A stretch of DNA of 64,000 bases from Edaphochlamys debaryana (taxonomy: Eukaryota; Chlorophyta; Chlorophyceae; Chlamydomonadales), in the NCBI GenBank assembly GCA_016858145.1, contig JAEHOE010000151.1:1-64000 (forward strand), read 5' to 3'. How positions within the stretch are numbered: position 1 is the first letter of the stretch; each line of letters opens with the position of its first letter. The notes below the pieces were generated by a model. The model worked only from the letters and a program-made list of their open reading frames with translations. It had not been told where the DNA came from and ran no database searches. Shown in pieces: positions 32,702-44,785 of this stretch. The translations under genes were made by a program, and so were the position numbers.

Positions 32702-35230
32702 GGGCTGGGTCCGCTCGGAAGCCGAGGCGTTATCGTTGCCTGTCAGCCTGTCCGAATTGTGTACGCGACAGTCCACCGGACATAAGGCCGCGACGCCGGG
32801 TCAAGCCAGCAGCTCCCGGAACACAGGCTCTCCTGAAATTCGCGCCTTTCGGCCTGAACACCAAGTCGCAGTCCCAGTGCCTCCGGACAGGAGTATGCTC
32901 CTTGCTCCTTAGGTTGCGGCAACAGCTGGTCCCCAAAGGCTTCCCGGTAACAGGCGGATACGGGCTGCCGGGCAACTTCGCGCTTGTGAGCTTAAGCTGC
33001 TGCGTCCTACATCAGCTCGTCGCGCAGAGACAGGCTTTCGAGCGGGAGGCCCGACCGTGGCGCTGAAGCGCGCTTGCGATTGCGCGCGTTTCGAGATGCC
33101 CCTTGGAGACTTTGGAGTTGCGTGTTTGCAAGTCGACGGGGGTACTGTGAGTCTACTTGCGCGGTCTACATACACGATAAGGGCTCCGTGCATGACCCTC
33201 GACCTTCCACGTTTCGCATTGCCCAGACCCCTCGCCCTACCCACGACAGGCCCCGCCACCCCCCCACTCTGCACCCACCCAACCTCGACGCCAGCGCCTG
33301 GCCACGCCCGTCACCTACACCCCGCAACATTGCGACAAACCCTTCCCAGCAGGTCTGGGCGATCACGTTGAGGGAGAGGTTGAACGACCCGGTGGCCGGA
33401 CTGGGTGGCTGGTGTTGGGGCTCGGGCTGGGCTTTGAGGCGAGGGGGCGTATTGGCAGGGACGCCAGGAAGCAGGGCACAGGGCACGCACACGGCGTGAC
33501 CTTGCGTCCGAGGGCTTCATCTTCAGCACCCGCGTGGCGCCACATCGTGCCGCATACAGCCCCGCAGCCGGAGGCAGAGGCACAAGCTGGCGTTGGCATC
33601 AGCCAGAGGGGCCAGAGGGCCTCAGGAAGGGCCTCGTCGTACTACTATGCGTAGTCCATCGACCGGGATTCAGAGACAGAACATCGATGAAGACATAGGT
33701 AGATAGGTTGGAGACCGTTGTGAGTGTGGGACTAGGCGCACGGGGCTGTTCAGTCGGGATTCCTGGGTCGGGGAGACGTTTCAGACATATGTTTGCCCTA
33801 GGAGACAACCTCGACGGTGGCACTTGGCTTGCGGCACACAAGGGCCTCACACACTTTGCCATCAGCCAGGCACCGGAGGTCACAGCCTGGTCTGGCCCCC
33901 AGAGCACCGCCTACGCGGGAACTCCATCGAGTTGCGTCAAAGGCAAGCGTGGAGCAGCGGCGCACACAGGGGCAGCCATCATACTTTGCCCACGAGGAAA
34001 CGCGGCAAGAAGTCTTCGCCGCCCCAACGGCTTGGGTCGCTGGTGAATACCCCAACGGTAGCTGTCTGCGCACCCAGCCACATCCACCGTCTTGTGGCTG
34101 GGCCCACCGGCGACCCCCGGGCTAGACGGTACACCAAATCCATCAGGCCCGAACGCGCCACTCTCGTGCCGGGGCCGTCGATGTGACGGCATCCCGCAGG
34201 GCCCGGATTCCATGCAGCCCTCGCGAGCGTCGCGGCAAGCCATCTCTTTCTTGTTCGCCTACAGAGATACTACTCTACACACGTGCCGGCCCACTGCCTG
34301 CTCACACGTGCCTTACACCTGCATCACCTGCTTACAGCCGTCTGCGTACAGCCTGCCTCCCACTCCGCCGCTTGCAGCCGCCCACTCAACTGCGTGCTGC
34401 CGCCGCGGGTGCCCCTTGCGCCGCCCAGCCCCACCTGCTGGTGAGGCTTGAGACGGGACAGGCAACCGCAAGCGGCCGGGCGTCAACCCAATCGAGCATG
34501 CAGTAAACCCGAATGAAACTTTCGCACCATTAGCGCGCTCACAGGTCTGGCTCCGCGCCTTCTCCAAAAGTTGGTCCGCCCACCCTTGCGTGCGCGGCAC
34601 GCACCACTTCTCTCACGTCACCTCCCCACGCCCCCTTGACGTTGGCACGAACGGCGGCAGACGCCCAACCAAGCGCCTTACCCGCAATCTGCAGGCTGCC
34701 GCGCGTTGCCGACGTCCGCGAGGTCTGTCCCGGTGCCCCCCCTGCAAAGGCCCACAGCCCTGGCCGGCGCTAACCCGTGGCGTCGCACCTGCCCGTCACC
34801 TCAGCCGCGGCCGCCGGCCACCTCCGCATCCACGCCCTTTCAAAAGAACCAGACACTATCCCTCCCGCCGCCCGTAGTAGATGGCTCACCCCGCCGTTCC
34901 ACACAGCCCCAGCCGCCGGCCGCCGCCGCCAGCAGCCGGCCGCTTCCGCCGCCAGCGCCGGGCCCGCTCCACCGCTGGGCGATCTAGCCACGACCAGGGG
35001 CGCTCTGCAGCAGGAGCCTCTGCCGCCGCAGCTCCGCGGAAGGAGTCGCCGTCTCCAGCAGAACGCCGGCGCGATGGTCCGCCGGCCGCCGGCAGGATCG
35101 CGCCAGACCTGCCGCGATGACGCCTGGCCCGCAGATGCCATTGTCCGCCAGCGTGGGCCCCCCAGCCCTTGAGCTGTCGCCCTCAGGCCTCCGCCCTCAG
35201 GCCGTCGCCGGCCCCTGCCCCCAGGCCGCC
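32702..35230. other. Intergenic between PUF and ankyrin genes
   Basis: About 2.5 kb. It contains the 3' UTR of the PUF gene, with minus-strand TGTAA at 34336-34332 and 34317-34313, and the promoter and 5' region of the ankyrin gene. No open frame resembles a known family. The segment near 34.7-35.2 kb is C-rich and gives only biased frames. Confidence 0.4.
34313..34336 (-). terminator. Two TGTAA signals, PUF gene 3' end
   Basis: Minus-strand TGTAA at 34336-34332 and 34317-34313, about 900 bases past the PUF stop. A long 3' UTR is implied if either is used. Confidence 0.35.
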
Positions 35231-38200
35231 TCACACCTTGCCGTTGATGCGCTGCACGATGCGCTTGCCGTGCGGGGTGCCGCGCAGCGTGGGCAGGTAG
35301 GGGCGGATGGCCTCCACCAGCATGGCGTGCGTGGAGCCGCCGGTGACCGACAGCGCCGACTGGATCACGTAGTTGCCGTAGCCGTCCTGCGGATGAGAGC
35401 ATGGGGAGGTAGGGGTGTGGGTGATGGAGGGTACGGGGGTGAAGAGTGGACGGCTCCAGCCAGATCCGAGCATGCCGGACACTTGCATGCGGCAACCGCA
35501 TGGTGCACCTCAGGCCCCACTCAATGCCCAGGAATAGTGCGGCCCCAGCGCGGGCCCAGCGCGGCGCACCTGCAGCAGGCGGGGCAGCGACGTGGGCGCC
35601 ACCAGCTCCCGCACGATGGCCTCGCGCTGCTCGTCCATGCCGCCCAGCTTGAGGCAGCGCTCCACCACGTTGGACGAGAACTTCTGCGGGGCGCAAAGTA
35701 CAGCAGTACGACAGCAACCGTTACTCCAACGCACTTCACGCCACGCTTTCAGCGTTCCCTCACCATCCAGCGATACATGAAAAGAGCCCAATCAACCCAA
35801 CCGCCCGCACCACGCAGGCACCGAATGGCCCCAGCCCCAGGTCCGCAGCCTCACGCCCGCACCTGCAGGCTCAGCGCGCAGAAGGAGCCGCCCAGCGCCA
35901 CCACGATCTGGCTGCACGTGTCCAGGTGCCCCAGCTCCAGCACGTACTGCACCACGTAGTTGCCGAACGCGTCCTGCAAGGGAGGAGACCGAGGGGGATG
36001 AGGTGGGGTCTAGAGCTTGAGCAGGAGGCGATAGGATGCGACGCAGCTCCAGCCCGCTTCTCGCAGCCTTGGTCTGTCTTTCCGCTGCCCATCTGCGGCC
36101 CTCAACCTTCCATCCCGGGTCCTGCCACCTCCACCCGTCACCTTCCAACCCCAACGCACCTGGCTCAGCACCAGCGCGTGCCTGGCGATCTCCATCACCA
36201 GCGCCTGCTTCTGCCCGGGCGTGGCAAAGTCGATGCAGCGCTGCAGCACGCAGCAGCCGTGCCGGTGCGTGGCCACCTCGACGCAGTGCGAGACCGCCGC
36301 GTCGTAGATGAACTGCGAGTCCTCGGGGCCCAGGCGCTGCAGGCAGCGCTGCACCACGTGGTTACCGTTGAGGTCCTTGATGAGCGACACCACGCCCGGG
36401 CGCAGCGCCTCGATCGCGATCGCGCGCTGCTCCCGGCTCGACAGCGTCTCGATCAGCTTCTGCACCGCGCGCGTGCCGTGCGTGTTGAGAGCCACGCCCA
36501 CCAGCTCGCCGCGCTCGGCCACGCGCTTCAGCACCTGGCGGGGAGGGATGGGGTGGGGAGAAATGGGAAGTGGCGATGAGGATAGGGCACGCAAAGATTG
36601 GGCCCAGCCTGGCCAGCCCTTTCTCCTGCCCCGGTTCCGAACACTCCACTCGATGCTCAGGCTGTGCCTCCGCCTTCGCCCGGTGCTCCCGGTGTTCCTG
36701 CGCCCAGCGTCAACACCCTCTCCGCACACCGGCACGGCTCCCGGTCCACCCTCAGCCCATCCCCCACCACCTCCACCCCCCTGCCACACCCCTCATCCGC
36801 CGCCCCACCTCGAGGCGCTGCTGCTCCGAGCACCTGTCCAGCAGCTTCTGCACCAGGTAGTTGCCGAAGGGGTCCACCATGAGCTCCACGATGTTGGCCA
36901 GCACCTCGGGGAACACCTTCTCCACGGCCGCCGCACCGCCCTCGTCAAACTTGCGCTGCAGGTACCTGGGGGGCAAGAGCAAGGTGTGGATCGGGGAGGG
37001 AGGCAAAAGGCCATGCCGTGTAAGAGCGCATGCGGGCGTCACGCCACCGGGTCAGTTGCTAGGAGACCACGCCTTTCACCTCGTCTCCCGTCCTTCCTCC
37101 TCGACCATCCTCCACCCTCTTCCCGAGCCCTCCATCACCGTCTCCCTTCCCCAGCCCCTTCCCCATCTCAATCCCCTTCCAGCCCCACACTCCTCCCTCC
37201 CGCCCCACCTGCACCCGTTCTGGTCCTGCGCCACGCTCATGAGCTGCCCCACCATGTCGTCCAGCGAGGCGAAGCGCTGCGCCATGGCCGCCATGCCCTC
37301 GTGCTCGGCGGCGTCCATGGGGTTGCCCCCGCCGCCGCCGTGGCCGCCGCCGCCGCTGTGGCCGCCGCCGCCCCCGTGGTGGCCGTGGCGGTCGCCCGGC
37401 CTGGGAAAGCGGAGGGGGGGCAGGGCGGTTGGCGAGGGATTGTTAAGGGCTCTGTGAGGCTCTAGGACGAGTGTGGCTAGGCATGGGAAAGGAGCCCGCC
37501 GAGACTGCCCTTTGCCGCTGGTCAATGACTCCACGGCGCCGCGTCGCGGGTCCTCCGCAGCCCATCATGCGACCAAGCACTGGTTCAGCCCAGCGCATGC
37601 GAAGCGCAGGCCTGCCGAGCCCATGCCAGCGCACCTGTGGTGGTCCCGGTGGTGGTGATCGCGGTGGTGGTGGTCCCGCCGGTCCCGCGGCCCCCCGCGC
37701 CCGTCGTAGCTGCCCTGCCGCCCGTCGCGCCCCGGGCCGCCGCCGCCGCGGGGTCCGTCGCGGTCCCGCCCGCCCGGCCCGTCCCGAGGCCCCCGGCCCA
37801 TGCCCCCCATCCGCATGGGGTCCGAGTCGGGGCCCAGGCGCATGCCGTGGAGGCCCGGGCCCCCGAGCCCGCCGCCGGGGCCTGACGAGGAAGGGGGGCA
37901 GCAGGGCGGGGAAGGTTGTGAGTGGCTGGTGGCTGGACGCCGGGCGCACGCGGGCTAGACAGCCTTGGCTCGACTTAAAAGGCGCTACTAGGCTTGCAGT
38001 GAAAGCCCGCTGGGGCTGCTAGCACCCCATTGAAGATAGCGAGCATATCGCCACTTACAGCCCCATGGGCCCCCGAGCCTCACGCCCTCACCCGCTGCTG
38101 CCGCCGCCGCGGCCGCCGCCGCTGCTGCTGCCGCCGCCGCCGCCGCTGCCGCCGACGGCCCGCCACCGTAGAAGCCGCCGCCCGGCATGAACTGCGCCGC

Positions 38201-40212
38201 CGTAGCAGCGGCCAAAGAGTTGACTGCAGGGGCCAATGGCGCACGCAACCCTTCTTACGCGCCAGAGCCCGGCCATACCGTACCACATGCAGCATGCCCC
38301 GCACCATCACGCGCCCCGGCCTTCTCCTCAGCCCGGCCCACGCCCAACTCCAGCCTCCCACCCTCGTCACCCGTAGCAACCGCCAGGCGGCGGGTTTGCG
38401 GGCTGTTCAAAGCGGGCCCACGGCCCTGAACGCCGGTTAGAGTTTGGTACCCTCCCCCTCCCCGCCCCGCCCTCCCACCTCCCGACTGCTGCCCCAGGAT
38501 CAGCTGCTGCTGAGTCTGCACCAGCGCCGCCTGGTAGGCTGCCTGGTAGGCCGCCTGGTACTCGAGCGAGCTGGTCAGCGCCAGGGGGTTGGGCCCGCCC
38601 GCGCCCAGGGAGTGCAGTCCGTTGACGCCCGGGTGCCCCTGCGGCATGAGGCCTGCGCGCGCGGTGAGAGAGGCGGTGGCGGTGCCGGGAGGTCCGGTGA
38701 GGAGTGGCGGAAGGAGGGCGGGTGCAAGGGCTGAGGAGGCACGCGGCGTGGCGGAGAGCATGCAGGCAGGCATGAGGGGTCAAAAGGAGTGTGGAGGGGC
38801 GCGGCGGCGCGGGACGCTCACCCTCTAGTCCGGACCCTAGCCCCCCTGGCCCCAGTGGGTAGAGCGGGTTGGGCGCCGCAGCTGCAGCCGCAGCAGCGGC
38901 AGCAGCCGCAACTGCGAGAGGGGCAACGGCAGCAGCGACACCGTCAGAACCTCAGGCCTGGCCGGGAAGCCCGCCCATACCCCAGAGGACGCATGCAGCT
39001 GGGCGGCAGTCGCTGATCTCAACTATCAAACCACAAGTCTCACCGTCCAGGGGCGAGGGGGTGCCGGGTTTGGAGCCATGCGGCGACACGCCGTTGAGGT
39101 GGCCCGGCATGGGCGAGGGGCCTCGCACGCCTGCGACGGAGCACCACGACCGTCAAGGAACGGGACCCGGCAGAGGGGCGTCCCTGTCGTAGGGCGTGTG
39201 GCCCAGAGGCCCTGCAGCTCCCTGCTCACCCAGCTGCTGGAATGCCTGCATCATGCCCTCCTGAAGCGCTGCGATGTCGGAGGCAGTCCCGTGCTCGTCA
39301 ATCACCTCCAGGCCTGCAAGGGCAGCACACGGAGTTCAGACGTCACCGGCTGTCCGCTGAGCCCAGGCACATGACATGGCCGCCACTGCTTACTCGGTGT
39401 CACCCCTCGTGATAGGACCTGAGCCGCCGTCTGCAACTGCTGTTGCTGCAGGCGCGAGTTAAAGAGCCCGGGCACATCCTGGGGGCGCCCAAAGGTCAGA
39501 AGGTGGCCAGGGGCAAGTCAGTACCGCCGTCGGGATATCCTAACAAACAGAGGGGGGTAGCTCCAGGCAGGGGGGTCCGGGAAGGCACAAGGCACGCGGG
39601 CGTGGGAAGCCCGGCGATACGCTGCGCAGCGTGTCGGCGCACCTCGAACAGCGTGCGGTTTTCCACAGGCGGCGGCAGCTTGCGCTGCCCCGAGTACATC
39701 TCATAGAAGCGAGCATAGTCCTCGTCGAAGCGAATATCACCGAGGCCCGCGTGTGCGCCGATGGGCGTGGCGCGGGCGTTGGGGTCCTGGGTCGGGTCCG
39801 AGGGGTTCTGCGAGGGGCATCAGCGCGGTTGAGTAAGAGCCCCGTCTTGTGTTTGATCTGCGTGCGTGCCGCCACGGACTCCCAGCTGCGAGCGGCAAGC
39901 GTGAGGGCCGAAGTCTGCTTTCGGGCTCGCTGTCGGCGCGATTCCGTTACAGCCAGGTCGGCGGTCAAAGCGTATCGTGATGCTTATAAGCGATCACGGG
40001 CAGCGACAGGCCGGGAGCCTCCAGGGTCACAAGGAATCCTCTCGAGGATGCACTGCCGCGCGCGCACTGACCAGCGCCCCCCAGCGATCCTGAAGGTGTG
40101 GCGGACAGGACGTGGCCCGGGGGATCTCTTCCAAGAGACGTGACAGCTCTTTCTCCGCTGCAGAGAACTCCTGCCCTCGCCTGGGGACACGAAAGGAGAA
40201 TCCGACCATCAT
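35231..40212 (-). CDS. Pumilio/PUF RNA-binding protein (APUM7-12-like)
   Basis: Exons: 40212-40072, 39807-39643, 39478-39394, 39313-39230, 39130-39044, 38911-38822, 38652-38479, 38223-38092, 37881-37635, 37400-37209, 36965-36809, 36534-36160, 35973-35863, 35683-35570 and 35386-35231, giving 769 aa. PUF proteins bind 3' UTRs and control mRNA stability and translation. Eight repeats occupy residues about 430-769. RNA-contact helices in order: NGCRYLQ, GNYLVQ, GTRAVQ, GNHVVQ, GCCVLQ, GNYVVQ, SSNVVE and GNYVIQ. Seven match the code for a UGUAxAUA-type site; repeat 5 has Cys at the stacking position, as in the plant APUM7-12 type. The N-terminal half has an Ala run, QAAYQAAYQAA, and an HHRD/HG-rich stretch. 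The start MMVGFSFRVPRRGQEF is the first in-frame ATG. The exon 1 donor is GTCAGT, the least certain junction. Confidence 0.92.
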
Positions 40213-41278
40213 CGCGCCTCCTTTTGGCCGCCAAGCTTCACGCAACGTGGGGGTACGTCGTGCGAAGCCTCACCATCCATCGAGCCCTCCCGGACGGGCT
40301 TGCGCCGGATTAAACATAGCGCCGGCGTGCACGAGCCACTTCAAGGTCCTTCGGTCATCGACTGTCTAACTGGCTCATCTAGAACACCTACGCAGGTGCT
40401 ACCTCGTTCACTGCACGCTTTGCTACGAGGCCGCGGGCGGAGAAGGGCCGATGGGTGGTGTCGCTAGGGCTTGCCTCCTAGGTCCGCAAGTGAGGGTGTA
40501 TGGGGCCTAATAAGCATACAAGGACAAGCTGTGTGAGGAGGCCCCCCGCGTGAAACAAGTCGTAAAGCCTGGCATGCCCTGGCCTGGCCTCTGCAAGATT
40601 GCATCCGGCCATGCACGGATTCCCGCATTGGGCCGGGCCCCGCCAGCACGGGGAGGGGCGGTTCAGTCACTTAGAGGCCGCACGACCGAGGTCTGGGAGT
40701 CGGGGTTCGTGTGGGGGTGTGCTGGCGGGTAGGGGAGAGACGCCCACGCGGCCTTGAAAGCTCGGGGACACTCAGGCACAGCTCCCACATCGGCTCCCGA
40801 CAGTGCATCCTCGCAGCTAGGCTCCCTGCCCATCATCTTGCAGGGTCGTACCGACATGCCAGGGCGTACCCAGGCCAGCGGGGCTTTCTACATCCGCACG
40901 CTACCTTCTCCCCCAGCGTCCTTGCCCAAAGCCTGTTATCAAGATTACGCATGACGTATGAACTGCTCCCGTAGAGGCGCTGTTCTGACGGCCAGCCCAG
41001 GCAAGCCTACGTATGCAGATGGGCCGCCGGTCCTCTCCAGCCGTACGTCCAGGAGCTCCCCGAGCCAGCTCCGTAGAGCCGCTCACGTGGGGCGCCGGGG
41101 CGGGGGCTCACGCGTGGCGCCGGGGCGGGGGCGCCCGCATGCGCGGCGGCGGCCTCGAGGCCCCACCCTGCGGAGGCAGGGTCGGGACGGCAGCATCCAT
41201 GGCGCAGAGGGCTAGTGGGGAAGCCGGCGAACAGGTACCGTAACTGTGAGGCGGCGGATGCAGCCCGACTGAGTGGCC
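40213..41278. other. Intergenic, no supported gene
   Basis: Promoter and 5' flank of the PUF gene plus downstream flank of the secreted-protein gene. Near 41080-41130 a G-rich segment with GGCGCCGGGGCGGGGGCTCACG is locally duplicated. No coding region was recognised. Confidence 0.4.
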
Positions 41279-43215
41279 TCAGACGGCTCGAGCAGTCCCC
41301 CGGTCGGCAGTCGCAGGGATGCGTTGGCAACAGCCTACAGCCCCCACTCCCCCTACACGACTACCAAGGTAGCTGTACGTGTCTGCTGCATTGCATACCT
41401 GTGGCGGGGGCGGGGACTCGACCGGGCGGCGGCTGGGCGGCGGCGGCGTTCGCACCCGAGCGGGCGGCGGCATGCGGCCGGGCGGGGGACTGGCGCGGGG
41501 TCGGGAAGTGGGGGCTTGGCGTGTTCGTGACGGGGGCGGTGGATGGCGGGAACCAGAGGAAGAGGGCGGCGGGGAGCTGCCGGTGCTGTCACGGAACCCG
41601 CCTGCAGGAGGAGGGACAGCGTAAACGAACCTGGCGGTCGTGCCGTGCCGCCCCTGGAGCACCTGTGATTCCTGTCAAACAACGACCTCCCCTGTACCCT
41701 TTTCAAGCTTGGGGCGACGCTCAAGCCCCACAGCATCTGGGAGCGATCCTTGCTCCCAAGCCCGCTACCCGCTGGCTACCACGCCTTGCCGCGCCCCACC
41801 CTTTTCCACCGTGCTACACCATCCACAGGCCTGCGGTGCCTCCTTGCTCCCCTCATCCACCGCCCCCCCGCCCCTTCGCCCCCCCGCCTCCACGCCCCCC
41901 CGCCCCCCCGCCCCACCGCCCCACCGCCCCACCGCCCCACCCACACTGCGGCGCCGAGCAGCCCGGGTCCACGGCGAGGGTGCGGGTGGCGGCGCGCCAC
42001 CGGAAGCCCCGGGAGGGCGCCACAGAGGTCACCTGCACCAGCAGGCCTGCGGGGAGGGGGTGCAGTGCGTGGTAGACTGGGGCTGCATCGATAGGATCGC
42101 GCCTCTGCTTTAAGGGCAACATGACCCTGACCCTGATCGTGTCCCTGAACCACTCACCCTGGTCCCCGGCTGCGTCACAGGGCACCTCCAGGCGAGCCGC
42201 TATGCCGTTGGGCAGCTGGGAGGGGAGCGTGTAGGGCTCCGAGGGGCCCAGCACCAGGCGGTTGGGGCTAGGGAGGACACGAGGCAGGGGTTTCGGGCAG
42301 GCGGAGATAAGCCATCTTTGCCACGGCAGATAGAGAGCAGGGAATGAGGAGTACCGGCAGTACCGGAACTCTTCACAATCGAGGCATGGTGTACGTAGCT
42401 AGCGGCCCAGGCGCTCCCACCCCTTAGCCCCCTGGGCTGGGGTATTCCTGGGCGGGACTGCTTTGCTCGTTGCTTATATACCCTGTCGCATCCGGCTGGT
42501 GGGCCAGACCCGGCTAGTTGCACGTTGCATTGACCCCTTAGCCCCCCCACCAGTCAGTCCATGTGTCGGCCAGCGCTGGCGCTGTGGGGCTCAGGCTGCC
42601 GCGGGAGGCGGACACCAGCGCCCGCCGGGGCTCCGGGAACTGGACCTGCGGGCGGGAGATATGTGATTGAAGGGCTGCTTGGCATACGTTCGCAACAGGC
42701 ATACGTCAGCTTGGCAGAAAGCCAGCGTGGGTATGCCTTGGTCTGGAGTCGAACCAGCCTACCGGTACCCTTCCCGCTCTCCGCCTTGACGCTCACCTGC
42801 AGGTTGTAGGCAGCGCCAGGGCAGAGGGCGACAGCATCTCGGCCGTCGGCGGCCAGCGCCAGAATGCCGATGGTGCTGCAGTGAGGAGGATTCCGGTGGG
42901 GAACACGAAAGCCGTGTCAGAGCAGGTTTGGCGAGATGGAAGGGGTTGACCACGAGACGGAGACCGCGGCCCCCACCTAGGTGGCCCGGTCCTTACGCCC
43001 CTTGCCCCCACCTACCTGTCCTCCAGCGGCGTACCGTGCGGCGACCCAGGCACCGGCCCCTCCGGATGGGCGGTGCAGGCGCTGGCCCCGCCGCGGCCCA
43101 GCCACAAGTCCGGGTAGGCTGCGGCCGGGGCTGTGAGGCAGGCCAGCAGGGCAGCGGCCAGGAGGGGCACTGCCGCCAACAGCTGCGGGGCTGGATGGTG
43201 GCGACGGCGGGTCAT
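41279..43215 (-). CDS. Secreted Cys-containing protein with Pro-rich tail, Reeler-like (tentative)
   Basis: Modelled exons are 43215-43016, 42875-42797, 42645-42551, 42267-42158, 42046-41945 and 41601-41279, giving 302 aa. A clear signal peptide (LLAAVPLLAAALLACLTAPAAA) starts at the only suitable ATG. The mature part opens YPDLWLGRGGASACTAHPEG, followed by DGRDAVALCPGAAYNLQ, FPEPRRALVSASRGSL, CPNRLVLGPSEPYTL, VPCDAAGD and TLAVDPGCSAPQC. The YPD start, the Cys-His-Pro segment and the PG-YNLQV strand recall Reeler-type extracellular domains, but I am not sure. The last exon is Ser/Pro-rich, like volvocine wall proteins. If the last splice is wrong, the frame reads through a Gly-rich repeat to a stop at 41853. 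An internal GTATGC donor near 41404 could also change the extreme C-terminus. Confidence 0.5.
41899..41942. repeat. CCGCCCCAC-type minisatellite
   Basis: Tandem 8-9 base C-rich units on the + strand. They lie inside the proposed last intron of the secreted-protein gene; on the coding strand they would read as Gly-rich nonsense if retained. Confidence 0.75.
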
Positions 43216-43766
43216 GGCGGCAGTGCGTGTGGTCTGCTGCGTGCGGGGCAGCGTGCTTCTCACGTCCGGGCGCTGCAGCGGCGCAGGCCCTTGTAACGTG
43301 AAGAAGGCCTAGTACTTACAGTGCGTTGGGGCCCGTCCCAGAGTCCGACGTCAAGCCGTGGCCGCCCGGCTGGCAGCTACCCGCAACGCCTCGTATACAA
43401 CGCAACTGTGCCAATACGGTCCCCCGTGTGATTGCCCACGAAGCTACGGCGCAAAGCAAGGCTGAGGGTGCTAGGGTGCTTGGGTAGAGGGTGCTAGGTT
43501 GAGCTACCTGAGGCCCCCCTCAGGCCCGGCCCCCGCCATCTGCCGGCCCTCTCGCCGCCATCAGCCCTGGGCCCCGGCCGCAAGCAGCTCCCCTTTCCGT
43601 TCCGGTCCCCTTCACCACCGCCCCTCCCTGCCAAGCCCACCGGCTCTCGGGTCACCACCGCGTGCGCATTCGCCCAAGCCCTAGCACCCGCGCCCCTCCC
43701 CCTGCTGCCATGGGCCCCCGCCTCCCTCTCCTAGCCCCTTCCGCTTGCCCCCCTCGGGGCCGCCCC
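43216..43766. other. Gap between small hydrophilic gene and secreted-protein gene
   Basis: 3' UTR of the 74-residue protein gene (TGTAA at 43320-43316 on minus) followed by the promoter of the secreted-protein gene. A G-rich segment near 43463-43500 repeats AGGGTGCTAGG-like motifs. Confidence 0.45.
43316..43320 (-). terminator. TGTAA polyadenylation signal, small hydrophilic gene
   Basis: Minus-strand TGTAA about 450 bases after the stop at 43767. Confidence 0.4.
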
Positions 43767-44237
43767 TCAGATCCCCTTGCCCTGTGCCGGCCTGGCGGCC
43801 TGGCTCTGCTGCTGAGCCACCTCCGACCCGGGGGCCGTGTCGCCGCCGGAGCGCTGCGCGGCGCTCATGGCGGCGCTGGCCTGGTCGGGGCTGGGGCCGG
43901 CGCCGTGCGCGTGGTCGCCGCGGCCGCCCGAGCCCTGGGTGCCCTTGGTCTCGCCGACCTGCGCGGGAGAGGGGGAGGGGGAGGGGGAGCGTAGGGAGGG
44001 GAGGGAGCGGAGGCGTAAGGCGGCAGGAGAGGGAACGGGGGCAAGGCGCTGGGCAAAATGGTGGGGAGTCGGCGCTCAACGCATTGCGGCCGCGCTGCGG
44101 CACAGCAGCTGCAGGTAGCAGCTGAGAAGCCCAGCCGGCGGAGTGCAGGGCGGGCGGCCCTCGGCGCGTGGTGTCGCGAACCCCACTCCCCCGCGAGGTC
44201 GCACCTGCACCTCCCGGTGGCGCGGCTCGTCAGACAT
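43767..44237 (-). CDS. 74-residue hydrophilic, LEA-like small protein
   Basis: Two exons, 44237-44205 (MSDEPRHREVQ) and 43958-43767, joined in phase 0 with a GTGCGA donor and CGCAG acceptor. The protein is Gly/Ala/Gln/Ser-rich, lacks Cys and Trp, and has no hydrophobic core (GETKGTQGSGGRGDHAHGAG, then MSAAQRSGGDTAPGSEVA). Composition resembles hydrophilins and late-embryogenesis-abundant proteins, which protect against desiccation or stress, but no specific LEA motif is certain. It has the same flavour as the two small proteins at 56.7-57.7 kb. A minus-strand TGTAA follows at 43320-43316. Confidence 0.6.
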
Positions 44238-44785
44238 CTGGCTGAGTGGGCTCTTGGAGGCGATCAAGGCCTATAGTTGTGCAGGTGGCTAGCCGTCGCG
44301 GTGAATGGGCGGTGCTTGTTGGGATTGCACCAGACTGCAACACGGAGACTGCAGCGGCGTGTCGTGCTGGAAGCCCCTGGGGACTCCATGCACCTTTCTC
44401 CCTTGCGCACGACGTTGGGTGGCGGGTCTGAGCTGAGCAATGGCTGCGTGGCTGCTGCTCGGCGCATCCCCCGGCACTGGTCCGGCTGGCACGTCCAGAC
44501 CCGGCAAGCACCGCTATGAAGAGAGCGTGGCTGAGGTGTTGAGGGCCTGGTCCAACCGAAGCATCAGCCAACGTTACAAGCACTCCCACGAGCTGGTCTG
44601 GCCACGTGCGACTGGTCACTTCCATACCCAGTACGTTCTGAGCCGTACCTCGCCCACATCAACCCAACCATGCCAACTGCCAGATCTAGGTCAGCAGTAC
44701 GCAATTCCCTCCTCCATCCACGTCCATCACCTCCAGTCTCTTCTACGTCAAGTCCGTCTCGTCACACCCTCTCCCTATCTGTCCA
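44238..44785. other. Gap with 3' UTR and promoter
   Basis: 3' UTR of the acidic Met/Gly-rich gene (TGTAA at 44578-44574) and then the 5' flank of the small hydrophilic gene. No other gene was seen. Confidence 0.45.
44574..44578 (-). terminator. TGTAA polyadenylation signal, acidic Met/Gly-rich gene
   Basis: Minus-strand TGTAA about 210 bases after the stop at 44786, a typical chlorophyte 3' UTR length. Confidence 0.5.
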
